The translations under genes were made by a program, and so were the position numbers. Source: Pseudonocardia asaccharolytica DSM 44247 = NBRC 16224 (lineage in GTDB: Bacteria > Actinomycetota > Actinomycetes > Mycobacteriales > Pseudonocardiaceae). Taken from it: DNA of 64,000 nt. The notes beneath the pieces are model-generated. The model was given only the letters and a program-made list of their open reading frames with translations, did not search any database and was not told the DNA's origin. This document shows, in pieces, positions 42,862-50,658 of the stretch. Each line of letters starts with the position of its first letter. Position 1 is the stretch's first letter. Where the stretch lies: NCBI RefSeq assembly GCF_000423625.1, contig NZ_AUII01000008.1, forward strand, positions 62,001 through 126,000, read 5' to 3'.

Positions 42862-43668
42862 TCAGCCGAACCGCGTGCGCAGGTACCGCGCGGTCGCGTC
42901 GTCGGCCGGGAAGAACGACTCGATGGCGATCTCCTCCAGCGTCACGTCCAGCGGTGCCCCCAGCACCGCGACCGTGCTGAACAGGGTCAACTCCTGGTCG
43001 GGATGGCACAGCCGCAGCGGCAGTACGATGCGGTCGCGCGGCTGTGCGGCGGGGTCGAGCCCCGCGTCGCGCAGGTAGCCGGTGAGCTCGGCCAGTAGCT
43101 CCGCCAGAGCCGGATCGGCCGCGCGCGCAACCTGCCTGCGCAGCCGCGACACCAGATGCGCGGCGTACTCCGCCAGGTCGGTGACGTGCGGCGCGAGCCC
43201 GTCCGGGTGCAGGCTCACCCGCAGCACGTTGAGGGGTGGGGCGAGCAGCCGCGGGTCGACCAGGTCCGTGAGCAGCGCGACCGCGCGGTTCCCGGCGACC
43301 AGGTTCCATCGGCCGTCGACGACGACCGCCGGATAGGGCTCGTGGCCGTCGAGGATGCGGTCCAGCGAGCCACGCACCTCGCCGAGCTCGGCGTCGGCGA
43401 GGCCGTGCTCGGTGTAGGCGGGTGCGAATCCGGCGGCGACGAGCAGCTCGTTGCGCCCGCGCAGCGGCACGTCGAGCTCCTCGGCAAGGTGCAGGACCAT
43501 CTCCCGGCTCGGCCGCGACCGTCCGGTCTCGAGGAAGCTGAGGTGCCGTGCCGAGACGTCGGCCTGAATGCCCAGGTCGAGCTGGGTGATACGACGGCGT
43601 TGCCGCCAGGTCCGCAGCAGCGCGCCGAAGCCGGAGCCAGGCGCCGGGGCGGTCAGGACGGCAGTCAC
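42862..43668 (-). CDS. XRE-family regulator with MmyB-like ligand domain
   Basis: 268 residues from the GTG at 43668. HTH: LRTWRQRRRITQLDLGIQADVSARHLSFLETGRSRPS. The C-terminal MmyB-like domain (PAS-like) has PYPAVVVDGRWNLVAGNRAVALL and closes with LPLRLCHPDQELTLFSTVAVLG and FFPADDATARYL. Known relatives bind fatty acids or other hydrophobic ligands and regulate short-chain dehydrogenases or antibiotic genes. It lies 28 nt upstream of the crotonase-family gene and divergent from the thioesterase at 43756, so both are candidate targets. Confidence 0.87.
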   Translation of the reverse strand: MTAVLTAPAPGSGFGALLRTWRQRRRITQLDLGIQADVSARHLSFLETGRSRPSREMVLHLAEELDVPLRGRNELLVAAGFAPAYTEHGLADAELGEVRGSLDRILDGHEPYPAVVVDGRWNLVAGNRAVALLTDLVDPRLLAPPLNVLRVSLHPDGLAPHVTDLAEYAAHLVSRLRRQVARAADPALAELLAELTGYLRDAGLDPAAQPRDRIVLPLRLCHPDQELTLFSTVAVLGAPLDVTLEEIAIESFFPADDATARYLRTRFG

Positions 43669-43755
43669 ACCACCGAACCTACTGCGCTCGGGGCGGTCGA
43701 TCGATGACCTCGGAGGTAATGGACAGCGGCGCATCGGACCGGGGAGGTTGCCGGT

Positions 43756-44157
43756 ATGTCCACGGAGCTCACCGCCCAGCTGCACACCGCGATGCCCTTC
43801 ACCGCCGTTCTCGGCGCCTCGGCGCTGGCGGCCGGGCCCGACGCCGTCCGGTTGCGGCTGGACTGGGACCCGACCCGGTGCACCGCGGGCGGGCTCCTGC
43901 ACGGTGGAGCGCTGATCGGCCTCGCGGACGCGGCCGGGGGTTGGAGCGCGTTCCTCAACCTCCCCGAGGGCGCCACCGGCACCGCAACCGTCGATTCGAC
44001 GGCGCATTTCCTGCGCGGGGTGAGCGACGGTCATGTCGAGGCGACGGCGCGGCCGCTGCACCGGGGCCGGACGGTGATCATCATCGACACCGAGGTGCAT
44101 GACGCCGCCGGGCGGCTCGTCTGCCGAGTCACCCAGACGCAGGCGGTGCTGCGCTGA
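43756..44157 (+). CDS. PaaI-family thioesterase (hotdog fold)
   Basis: 133 residues: MPFTAVLGASALAAGPDAV, then CTAGGLLHGGALIGLADAAGGW (the HGG motif of PaaI/4HBT thioesterases), ATVDSTAHFLRGV and IIIDTEVHDAAGRLVCRVTQTQAVL. It hydrolyses acyl-CoA thioesters, commonly aromatic or short-chain. It is divergent from the XRE regulator. The 3' end lies next to the palindromic repeat cluster and overlaps the stop region of the cysH scar. Confidence 0.87.
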   Translation: MSTELTAQLHTAMPFTAVLGASALAAGPDAVRLRLDWDPTRCTAGGLLHGGALIGLADAAGGWSAFLNLPEGATGTATVDSTAHFLRGVSDGHVEATARPLHRGRTVIIIDTEVHDAAGRLVCRVTQTQAVLR

Positions 44158-44731
44158 GGCCCGGCCGACGCCGGCCCGCGTTATGGAGCCATAACGTGCT
44201 GGGAACGTGGGTGGCTGGCACGTTATGGAGCCATAAGGCGCTGGGGCTGCGGGGGTGGCCGACGGCCTCGTGCGCGTTGTGGAGCCACGACGTTCGCCGG
44301 GCGGCGGCGTAGCGCTCCAGCAGCGCCGCGGCAACCCGCGGGTGGTCGCCCAGCGGATCGGCGAGCACCGCGGCAGGCTCGGCGGCCAGCGCCGCGGTGC
44401 GGACCCGGTCGAGCAGCCTGCCGGGCGTAGTAGATCGACGGCAGTTCGATTCCACGAGCCGCACGTCGTAGGTCGCGGCCACGGCGTCGCGGGTGCCGAT
44501 GGTCTCGGCGAAGTGGTAGCCGGTGTCCAGGAACAGCACCTCGACGCCCGGCTTCGCCCTGGCCGCAAGGTCGATCAGCACGGCGTCCTGCATGTTCGAG
44601 GCCACGATGAACCGGTCCCCGAAGGTCTCCGCGGTCCAGGCCAGAACCTGCTCGGCCGTCGTGTCGGGGCCGAGTTCGGCGGCCCCGCGCTGGGCGAGCG
44701 CGCGCAGGCCCGACCGGGTCGAGTCGCTCAC
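44129..44731 (-). pseudogene. Scar of cysH, cysD and sirohydrochlorin chelatase fused by deletion
   Basis: A GTG at 44731 starts a normal CysH (PAPS/APS reductase) N-terminus: AWTAETFGDRFIVASNMQDAVLIDL and VLFLDTGYHFAETIGTRD, up to YDVRLV near base 44455. It lacks the remaining CysH, including the CC...CxxC iron-sulfur cysteines and the C-terminal EGI-type tail. Bases 44420-44455 in another frame read IELPSIYYAR, a piece of CysD (ATP sulfurylase small subunit). Then PGRLLDRVRTAALAAEPAAVLADPLGDHPRVAAALLERYAAA is the C-terminus of a sirohydrochlorin chelatase. Three genes of one operon have thus collapsed together. After it, the frame reads through the palindromic repeats. Not functional as an APS reductase. 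Confidence 0.8.
44179..44292. repeat. Three spaced copies of an 18-nt palindrome
   Basis: CGTTATGGAGCCATAACG at 44179-44196 has 8-nt arms around AG. CGTTATGGAGCCATAAGG is at 44221-44238 and CGTTGTGGAGCCACGACG at 44275-44292; these carry one or a few changes, partly compensatory. They lie 42 and 54 nt apart, right behind the deleted cys genes. In the minus frame each copy reads as WLHN, which gives the false impression of a repetitive protein tail. Confidence 0.8.
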
Positions 44732-44895
44732 CGGACCACCTCCGGGACGCCGACGCCGACGAACGTGAGGGCGAAGGTCCGCAGGCAGGATGCGCAGTAC
44801 CAGGCGCCGCGGGGCACCCGCTCGGTCGGCTCGGCGGGCCGCAGGTCCTGATCGCCGCAGTAGGGGCAGTGGTAGGGCACGAGGCGTTCGGTCAT
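44728..44895 (-). CDS. Small zinc-ribbon protein between sulfite reductase and cysH
   Basis: 55 residues, ATG overlapping the sulfite reductase stop by 4 nt and stop overlapping the cysH-scar GTG. HCPYCGDQDLRP and WYCASCLRTFAL give two CxxC pairs, a zinc or rubredoxin-like site. A protein of this size at this place is a regular member of actinobacterial assimilatory sulfite reductase operons to my knowledge. Its biochemical role is not known; electron transfer or siroheme-enzyme assembly is a guess. The gene is intact although its downstream neighbours are destroyed. Confidence 0.8.
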   Translation of the reverse strand: MTERLVPYHCPYCGDQDLRPAEPTERVPRGAWYCASCLRTFALTFVGVGVPEVVR

Positions 44896-46568
44896 GTCAG
44901 GTCCGCCTCCTGCGCGCGGACGACCCACTGCGCGAAGCGCTCGGCGGGTTCGCGCTGCGCGACGAACCGGCGCACCACCCGCTCGATGTAGTCGCCCAGT
45001 TCGGCGCTGGTCACCTTGAGCCCGCGCAGCTTGCGGCCGAATCCGGCGTCCAGCCCCAGGCCCCCGCCCAGGTGCACCTGGAAACCCTCGACTCGGTTCC
45101 CGTCGGCGTCGGTGACGATCTGGCCCTTCAGCCCGATGTCGGCGGTCTGGGTGCGGGCGCAGGCGTTGGGACAGCCGTTGAGATGGATCGAGACGGGGAC
45201 GTCGGGGTGCAGGTCGGCGAGGCGGCGTTCGAGCTCGCCGACCAGCCGGATGGCCCGCTCCTTCGTCTCGACGATCGCGAGCTTGCAGAACTCGATCCCG
45301 GTGCAGGCCATGGTGGTGCGCCGCCACGGCGACGGATCGGCGGACAGCCCGAGCGCGGCGAGCTCGTCGAGGAGCTGGCCGACCTGGTCGTCGGCGACGT
45401 CGAGCACGACGATCTTCTGCTGCGGGGTGAGCCGGACCCGGCGCGACCTGGCCGCCTCCACCGCCTTCGCCAGCCCGATCAGCGTGGAGCCGCTGACCCG
45501 GCCCGAGGCGGGGGCGACGCCGACGTAGTTGCGCCCGTCGACCTGCTTGTGCACCCCGATGTGGTCGACGGGACCCGCGGGGACGTCCGGGGCGGGGCCG
45601 TCGATCAGCGGCTGGCCGAGGTACTCCCGCTCCAGCACCTCGCGGAACCGGGCGGCTCCCCAGTCGGCGACGAGGAACTTGATCCGGGCGCGGTGGCGCA
45701 GCCTGCGGTAGCCGTAGTCGCGGAAGACCGCGACGATGCCGGCCCACACCTCGGGGACTTCGTCGAGCGGGACCCACGCGCCGAGCCGCTGGGCGATCTT
45801 CGGGTTCGTCGAGAGCCCGCCGCCGACCCAGACATCGAACCCGGGGCCATGCTCGGGATGCACCACGCCGACGAACGAGACGTCGTTGACCTCGTGCGCG
45901 ACGTCCTGGTGCCAGGAGATCGCGGTCTTGAACTTGCGGGGCAGGTTGGAGAACTCGGGGCTGCCGATGTAGCGCTCGCGGATCGCCTGGATCGCGGGCG
46001 TGGCGTCGAGCCGCTCCGCTGCGCTGACCCCGGGGAGCGGCGACCCGAGGACGACCCGCGGGGTGTCGCCGCAGGCCTCGGTGGTGGACAGGCCGACGCC
46101 TTCGAGGTGCTGCCAGATCGCCGGCACGTCCTCGACCCGGATCCAGTGGTACTGGATGTTCTGCCGGTCAGTGACGTCCGCGGTGTCGCGGGCGTAGGTC
46201 TCGCTGATCTCGCCGACGGCGCGCAGCTGCTCGGTGGACAGCGCGCCACCGTCGATGCGCACCCGGAGCATGAAGTACCGGTCATCGAGCTCCTCGGGAT
46301 CGAGCGCGGCGGTGCGGCCGCCGTCGATCCCCGGCCTGCGCTGGGTGTAGAGACCCCACCAGCGGAACCGGCCGCGCAGGTCGGACGGGTCGATCGAGTC
46401 GAACCCGCCGCGGGCGTAGATGGTCTCGATCCGGACCCGGACGTTGAGCCCGTCGTCGTCGCGTTTGGTCCGCTCGTTGGGGTTGAGAGGTTCGCGATGG
46501 CCGAGCTTCCACTGGCCTTCGCCGCGGGTGCGCGCGGGCTCGGGGGGTGCAGAGGTGGCAGGGGGCAT
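44892..46568 (-). CDS. Ferredoxin-dependent sulfite (or nitrite) reductase
   Basis: 558 residues from the ATG at 46568, GGAGG 7 nt upstream; a longer frame to 46643 lacks a good start. Two ferredoxin-like half domains and two siroheme domains are present, with FMLRVRIDGGALSTEQLRAV, DVTDRQNIQYHWIRVEDVP, and the 4Fe-4S/siroheme cysteines in CTGIEFCKLA and LNGCPNACAR. Reduction of sulfite to sulfide is most likely because the next genes are the zinc-ribbon protein and the cysH/cysD/chelatase scar. Mycobacterial NirA/SirA is the model. The complete gene suggests sulfite reduction remains useful although sulfate activation from this locus is lost. Confidence 0.92.
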   Translation of the reverse strand: MPPATSAPPEPARTRGEGQWKLGHREPLNPNERTKRDDDGLNVRVRIETIYARGGFDSIDPSDLRGRFRWWGLYTQRRPGIDGGRTAALDPEELDDRYFMLRVRIDGGALSTEQLRAVGEISETYARDTADVTDRQNIQYHWIRVEDVPAIWQHLEGVGLSTTEACGDTPRVVLGSPLPGVSAAERLDATPAIQAIRERYIGSPEFSNLPRKFKTAISWHQDVAHEVNDVSFVGVVHPEHGPGFDVWVGGGLSTNPKIAQRLGAWVPLDEVPEVWAGIVAVFRDYGYRRLRHRARIKFLVADWGAARFREVLEREYLGQPLIDGPAPDVPAGPVDHIGVHKQVDGRNYVGVAPASGRVSGSTLIGLAKAVEAARSRRVRLTPQQKIVVLDVADDQVGQLLDELAALGLSADPSPWRRTTMACTGIEFCKLAIVETKERAIRLVGELERRLADLHPDVPVSIHLNGCPNACARTQTADIGLKGQIVTDADGNRVEGFQVHLGGGLGLDAGFGRKLRGLKVTSAELGDYIERVVRRFVAQREPAERFAQWVVRAQEADLT

Positions 46569-46583
46569 GTCGGGGCCTCCAGG

Positions 46584-46607
46584 GTCGCGGCCGGCGCACG
46601 CCGCGAC
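46584..46607 (-). promoter_or_regulatory. Hairpin ahead of the sulfite reductase Shine-Dalgarno
   Basis: GTCGCGGC (46584-46591) and GCCGCGAC (46600-46607) form a perfect 8-bp stem that ends just before the GGAGG of the sulfite reductase gene. Further upstream, three exact tandem copies of a 9-mer (46624-46650, GCGCCGGGT on the transcript) could form alternative pairings. Together with the leader peptide this looks like an attenuation region. Confidence 0.4.
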
Positions 46608-46689
46608 TCCTGATCGACCCAGGACCCGGCGCACCCGGCGCACCCGGCGCCGGGACGGTCAGTCCGTGAGAGGAGAGGTCGGCGCGGGA

Positions 46690-46776
46690 TCAGCGGGCGG
46701 GCCGACAGCTCGCGCTCGTGACGCGCTGCAGATCGACGTGGCGACGGGCCACGAGCTGCAGGGTCCACGAGATCAC
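46690..46776 (-). CDS. Putative sulfur-operon leader peptide
   Basis: A 28-codon frame with GTG at 46776 (an in-frame GTG further upstream is possible): its core LVARRHVDLQRVTSASCR matches the actinobacterial leader peptide pattern L-RRRHVDLCRVASALCR. That pattern is found ahead of cysteine and sulfur-assimilation genes. It lies 121 nt upstream of the sulfite reductase ATG on the same strand. Such peptides are thought to sense cysteinyl-tRNA through ribosome stalling at Cys codons. This copy keeps only one Cys codon (TGT), and the usual first Cys is Gln, so regulation may be weakened. Too short for routine gene callers. Confidence 0.72.
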   Translation of the reverse strand: MISWTLQLVARRHVDLQRVTSASCRPAR

Positions 46777-46861
46777 GGCGAACAGGCTGCCATCTCCGGC
46801 CTCCGTAGACCACACCGGGATTCCGGCTGTGAGCCGGGCCACACGACGCGGGTGGGCCGGC

Positions 46862-47389
46862 TCAACCCGAACTCGCGGGCGGGGGACCCACCGGGTGCAG
46901 GGGCGTCGCGCCCAGCGCTTCGCGATGCGTCGTGGTGAAGCCGGACCACAGGACCGCCGTCGTCACCAGCAACCCACCGAACACGGCATACAGGGCGGTG
47001 CCGCCGAAGCGGTCGAACGCGAACCCGGTCGCCGGGATCGCCGCCGCACAGGCGACCCGCTCGACCGCATCGATCAGCCCGTGCCAGGTGCCGAGCAGCG
47101 CCGAGGGCGCCCGCAGCCGCACGACGAGGCCCGTCGACCTGAGGTACACGGTGAAGCCGATTCCGAACAGGACCATCGTCGTCGCCAGCACCCATCGCGT
47201 GTGCCCGAGAACCGGAGCGATCAATGCGCTGGCCCCGGCCTGCGCCGCCGACATGTCGTAGACGCCCTCGCTCATCGCGCGGGCCAGGACAAGGGCGGCG
47301 AAGACGACGAAAAGCAGAAGCAGCCAGCGGGGCGGAGCGGATACCCCGGCCATCCGGTTGGGCGCAGGCTCCTGCCGCACGGTGCTCAC
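46862..47389 (-). CDS. Membrane protein, possibly a truncated MFS transporter
   Basis: 175 residues, GTG overlapping the stop of the upstream frameshifted gene. About four hydrophobic segments are seen: [58 protein letters not shown] and [17 protein letters not shown]. The segment [30 protein letters not shown] resembles the last third of an MFS transporter, but the twelve-helix length is missing. It could be a shortened, decaying transporter. I cannot name a substrate. Confidence 0.5.
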   Translation of the reverse strand: MSTVRQEPAPNRMAGVSAPPRWLLLLFVVFAALVLARAMSEGVYDMSAAQAGASALIAPVLGHTRWVLATTMVLFGIGFTVYLRSTGLVVRLRAPSALLGTWHGLIDAVERVACAAAIPATGFAFDRFGGTALYAVFGGLLVTTAVLWSGFTTTHREALGATPLHPVGPPPASSG

Positions 47390-48328
47390 TCGTACGCCAA
47401 CTCCCGGACGACGTCATCCTCGATGACATTTCCAGGGGATTCGAACGTGGGTAGCGATGCGCCGCTCGGCACCGGAACGAAAAGCTCGGGCATCCGCGCG
47501 GTCCCGTGATGCACATCGTATTCCACGCGGTAGTGAAATCGGCCGTCACCGCGAACCCTCATCAGCACGCCCGGCTCGATGGTCACCACGGCGCGCGGAT
47601 CACGTGGGAACGGCAGTACCTGCGTGGCTCCGAACGTCGGAGAATCCATACGACGGTCGACGACCTCGTGCTCCATCTCGGGGTTGTGATACATCAATGG
47701 CGACAGCTTCTGCGTCAGGCTGGGGTGCGCGCTGAAGTACGCAGGCCACTCCGCGTTCGCGTCGTACACCATGGGGTCGGCCAGGCCGCTCGTGATGTTG
47801 GAGACCACCGCGAACGACTCGTTGCGGATCGATTGGAAGGCCCCGACCCCGATCGCGACGATGGCGAGCCTCGATTCGGGGAGTTCCACCTGTTCGGGGA
47901 TAGCTGCCGGTCGATGAAGAACCGGTGCCGCTTGCCTTCGATCGCGGCCGTGGTCACCATGCCTTGCTCCGTCGCTCCGCCGCGCCAGCTCATGGCCACG
48001 GCTTTCGAGATCATGAACTGCGCCGGGCGAGAATGGAATAGTCGTTGCGCGACGTGATGTTCCCGAGGTTCTCGAACCAGTGCGCATAGCCGGGTGAGAT
48101 GCCGATCGCGCACGATCCGTCCGCCGGCATGGTGATCTCGAACTTCCGGTCGTACTCGGGTGAGTTCTCCCGGCAGTCGTACAGATGTACCGTCACCGGC
48201 CCGGTTCCGGGCTCGCCGAAGAACGAGAGCCGGTCGTACTGCCCGAGGTGGAGTGCGTAGTCGTCGTACACGAAGTGCGGACTATGGATCACGTATTGGT
48301 AAGGAAAGTTGTTGCGCGAGGACCGCAC
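47386..48328 (-). pseudogene. Frameshifted cupin/epimerase-like gene
   Basis: Three pieces in different frames form one continuous protein on the minus strand. The first, from 48328, reads FVYDDYALHLGQYDRLSF and [21 protein letters not shown], a beta-rich segment reminiscent of the RmlC-type cupin fold. After a frame change near 48040-48050 it continues [16 protein letters not shown] and [11 protein letters not shown]. After a second change near 47905-47915 it continues [20 protein letters not shown] to the stop at 47386. Two indels make a full protein impossible without correction. The family is not identified with confidence. The stop overlaps the start of the membrane protein, so they once formed an operon. 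Confidence 0.6.
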
Positions 48329-48744
48329 ATTGCGGGCATGCGGAACTCCGCACGCGTCTGCCGACGGCAGGGGTCACGCCCTCGGGCAGCGCAGCCTTGA
48401 GCTCGTCCAGGTTCGAGAACGAGCAGACGGTGATCTCGGCCTCGGCGTCGCGGGCGAGCATCGGCGACGCGCGCCAACGCATGGAGGGCGGCCCCGGGCA
48501 GGTAGCGGTCGCCGTCCTGCTCAGGTCTGCTGGGGTCGAGCGCGGCGGCATCCGCGGTCATGGCGTCGCGACCGAGTGGGTGCCGCAGGTTCGGCAGGTC
48601 GAGGTCGAGAAGCTCCATCTCCGATCTGAGCCAGACCCGGCCGCTGCCGGTCAGCCGGTACCACGTGCCGGAGGAATGCGGACCGCGATCGTGGGATCCC
48701 CAGTGCGACAACGGACCGTTCGCCGGTCGTGGCCACGATCTCGA
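48329..48744. other. Degraded intergenic stretch without an intact gene
   Basis: About 415 nt between the truncated vapC and the frameshifted gene. Minus-strand fragments such as MELLDLDLPNLRHPL and, in another frame, ITVCSFSNLDELKAALPEG look protein-like but have no start, no stop of their own and no family I recognise. I read it as debris of one or two former genes. Confidence 0.45.
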
Positions 48745-49014
48745 TGTGCGGGCCTGTGACCGGCGGCCGGCGTCAACCATGGCGGCCGCCAGTTGGCCAT
48801 AGCCGGCGGCGACGGCGTCGTCGATCGGCAGGGCGTCGAACCGGCGATACGGTATCGACAGCCGCCGTAGCCGCTCGGCACGGACGGCCGGCTCCCGGGC
48901 GATGAGAACTCCGAAGTTCAGCTCGGCCAGGGTGGCCACGCTGATGGCCAGCTCCCCGGTCAACGGGCCGACGTCGGTGGCGATGACCACGCTCGTGTCC
49001 AGGACCGCCCTCAC
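48745..49014 (-). pseudogene. VapC-type PIN-domain toxin, C-terminally truncated
   Basis: GTG at 49014 overlaps the antitoxin stop. VRAVLDTSVVIATDVG supplies the first PIN Asp and ISVATLAELNFGVLIAR the second acidic site, and the fold continues normally to AAAMVDAGRRSQAR. There the usual DLLIAATA helix with the last catalytic Asp residues should follow, but the sequence changes to an unrelated Arg/Ser-rich reading that stays open to 48289. The ribonuclease site is therefore incomplete and the toxin is probably dead. Confidence 0.7.
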
Positions 49015-49259
49015 CGCTGTGCCCACGGGTCCCGCACCGCGTGGTCGATGCGTTCGCGATCCTGCTCCCAGGTGGTGTCGGCCGGACCGCGGAAGAGCTC
49101 CTGAACATCGTCCCAACGCCGCCACCTGGCGGGCGCGATGGGCACCAGCCGCGCGCTGGGGCGACCGGCGACGGTGATGGTGATCTCCTCGCCGTCCTCG
49201 CCGCGCCGCACCAGTCCGGAGGCTTGTTGCCGCAGCTCGCGCAGCCCTACGGTGCCCAT
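49011..49259 (-). CDS. Phd/YefM-family antitoxin
   Basis: 82 residues from the ATG at 49259. MGTVGLRELRQQASGLVRRGEDGEEITITVAGRPSARLVPI is the Phd dimer and DNA-binding fold; the C-terminal WDDVQELFRGPADTTWEQDRERI is the toxin-wrapping tail. It is paired by a 4-nt overlap with a VapC-type toxin gene that is truncated, so it is now effectively an orphan antitoxin. Antitoxins of this type repress their own promoter. Upstream sequence (49260-49367) is divergent with hemW. Confidence 0.85.
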   Translation of the reverse strand: MGTVGLRELRQQASGLVRRGEDGEEITITVAGRPSARLVPIAPARWRRWDDVQELFRGPADTTWEQDRERIDHAVRDPWAQR

Positions 49260-49367
49260 TTGCCCGATGGCAGCACAAGTGCTGCCTCGGTCGGGGAACA
49301 CGGTCGGTCAACCGCATGACGAGGACCGGGGCGAGGCGAGCGTCGCCTGAGCGCTACCGTTGGAGCG

Positions 49368-50516
49368 GTGCCGTTCGGGATCTATGTCCACGTGCCGTTC
49401 TGCGCGGCGCGCTGCGGCTACTGCGACTTCAACACCTACACCCCGAGCGAGCTCGCCGGGTCCGGGGCGTCGCCGGAAGGGTGGCTCGCCGCGGTGCGCG
49501 GCGAGCTGTCCCTGGCCGCAGCGGTGGCCGGGCCGCGGCCGGTCGACACCGTGTTCGTCGGCGGCGGGACGCCCTCGCTGATCGGCGCGGACCGGCTCGG
49601 CGCGGTGCTCGACGCGGTCCGCGACGCGTTCGGGCTCGCCCCCGGCGCCGAGGTGACCACCGAGGCGAACCCCGAATCGACGTCGCCGGAGTTCTTCGCG
49701 GGGATCGCCGAGGCCGGGTTCACCCGGGTGTCGCTGGGCATGCAGTCCGCCGCGCCGCATGTGCTGCGCGTGCTCGACCGCAGGCACACCCCGGGCCGCG
49801 CCATCGCGGCGGTCAGGGAGGCGCGGGCGGCGGGCATCGAGCACGTCAATCTCGACCTGATCTACGCGACGCCGGGGGAGACCGTCGACGATCTGCGCGG
49901 CTCGCTCGACTCCGTGCTCGCCGCGGACGTCGACCATGTGTCGGCGTACTCGCTGATCGTCGAGGACGGCACGGCGCTGGCCCGCCGCGTGGCGCGCGGC
50001 GAGCTGCCCGCGCCCGACGACGACGTCGCCGCCGAGCGCTACGAGCTCATCGACGACGTGCTCTCGGCGGCCGGCTTCGCCTGGTACGAGGTGTCGAACT
50101 GGGCGCGCGGCGCCGGCGCGGCCTGCCGGCACAACCTCGGCTACTGGTGCGACGGCGACTGGTGGGGCGCAGGCCCCGGCGCGCATTCGCATCTGGCCGG
50201 ACGGCGCTGGTGGAACGTCAAGCACCCGGCTCGCTACGCCGCGCTGCTGGCGGCGGGGCAGTCGCCCGAGGCCGGGGCCGAGGAGCTGACCGAGGCCGAG
50301 CGGGCGACCGAGCGGGTGATGCTGGGGCTGAGGCTGGCGGCCGGGCTGCCGGCCGGGCTGCTGGACGAGGCGGGGCGCGCCGCCGCCGGACAGGCCGCCG
50401 CCGAGGGCCTGCTCGACCCGGTGGCGCTCGCCGCGGGCCGGGCGGTCCTCACCCGCCGTGGTCGGCTGCTCGCCGACCGTGTCGTCCGGGACCTGCTGGC
50501 CGCCACCCCCGCCTGA
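49368..50516 (+). CDS. hemW: Heme chaperone HemW (radical SAM)
   Basis: 382 residues, GTG start: PFGIYVHVPFCAARCGYCDF carries the CxxxCxxC cluster motif of radical SAM enzymes plus the HemW-specific fourth Cys region. VFVGGGTPSL, TTEANPES, SLGMQSAAPHVLRVLDRRH and the C-terminal HemN-like domain (NLGYWCDGDWWGAGPGAHS) follow. HemW delivers heme to respiratory proteins and is often misnamed as coproporphyrinogen oxidase; the CNFC of true HemN is CDFN here. It precedes hrcA-dnaJ as in many actinobacteria. Confidence 0.94.
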   Translation: MPFGIYVHVPFCAARCGYCDFNTYTPSELAGSGASPEGWLAAVRGELSLAAAVAGPRPVDTVFVGGGTPSLIGADRLGAVLDAVRDAFGLAPGAEVTTEANPESTSPEFFAGIAEAGFTRVSLGMQSAAPHVLRVLDRRHTPGRAIAAVREARAAGIEHVNLDLIYATPGETVDDLRGSLDSVLAADVDHVSAYSLIVEDGTALARRVARGELPAPDDDVAAERYELIDDVLSAAGFAWYEVSNWARGAGAACRHNLGYWCDGDWWGAGPGAHSHLAGRRWWNVKHPARYAALLAAGQSPEAGAEELTEAERATERVMLGLRLAAGLPAGLLDEAGRAAAGQAAAEGLLDPVALAAGRAVLTRRGRLLADRVVRDLLAATPA

Positions 50517-50522
50517 CCACCT

Positions 50523-50554
50523 CCGCGAGCCGCGGTATTCCCGCGGCCGAGTCG
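50523..50554. repeat. 32-nt dispersed intergenic repeat, copy 1
   Basis: CCGCGAGCCGCGGTATTCCC then GCGGCCGAGTCG. It matches 53828-53859 at 29 of 32 positions, and the differences are all transitions. It contains CCGCGG arms around a short spacer. It lies between hemW and hrcA, outside coding sequence. Confidence 0.7.
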
Positions 50555-50658
50555 GGAAACCGGGCGCCGGTGTGGGCGGGTGACGCCATCGAGGGCAGGC
50601 CGTTTCGGGCGTGGACCGCCTAGACTGGATTCGACATGCAGTGCCGAGGAGGTGGGTG

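Noticed and set aside
34387..42980. Apparent paralogues sharing the N-terminus MRNSVLTLLRTH at 34387 and 42015
   Set aside because: The shared peptide is only the translation of the 40-nt palindrome; the rest of each frame is antisense to real genes.
44179..44292. Repetitive LWLHN protein tail on the cysH-scar frame
   Set aside because: It comes from reading the three palindromes, not from a protein repeat.
44179..44292. CRISPR array
   Set aside because: Only three short, unequal copies with spacers of 24 and 36 nt, no cas genes and palindromic units; does not fit an array.
49368..50516. Oxygen-independent coproporphyrinogen III oxidase (HemN)
   Set aside because: The protein has the short HemW form (CxxxCxxC then CDFN); length and C-terminus fit the heme chaperone.
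50517..50658. CIRCE element for HrcA autoregulation
   Set aside because: No TTAGCACTC inverted repeat is present in the hrcA upstream region.
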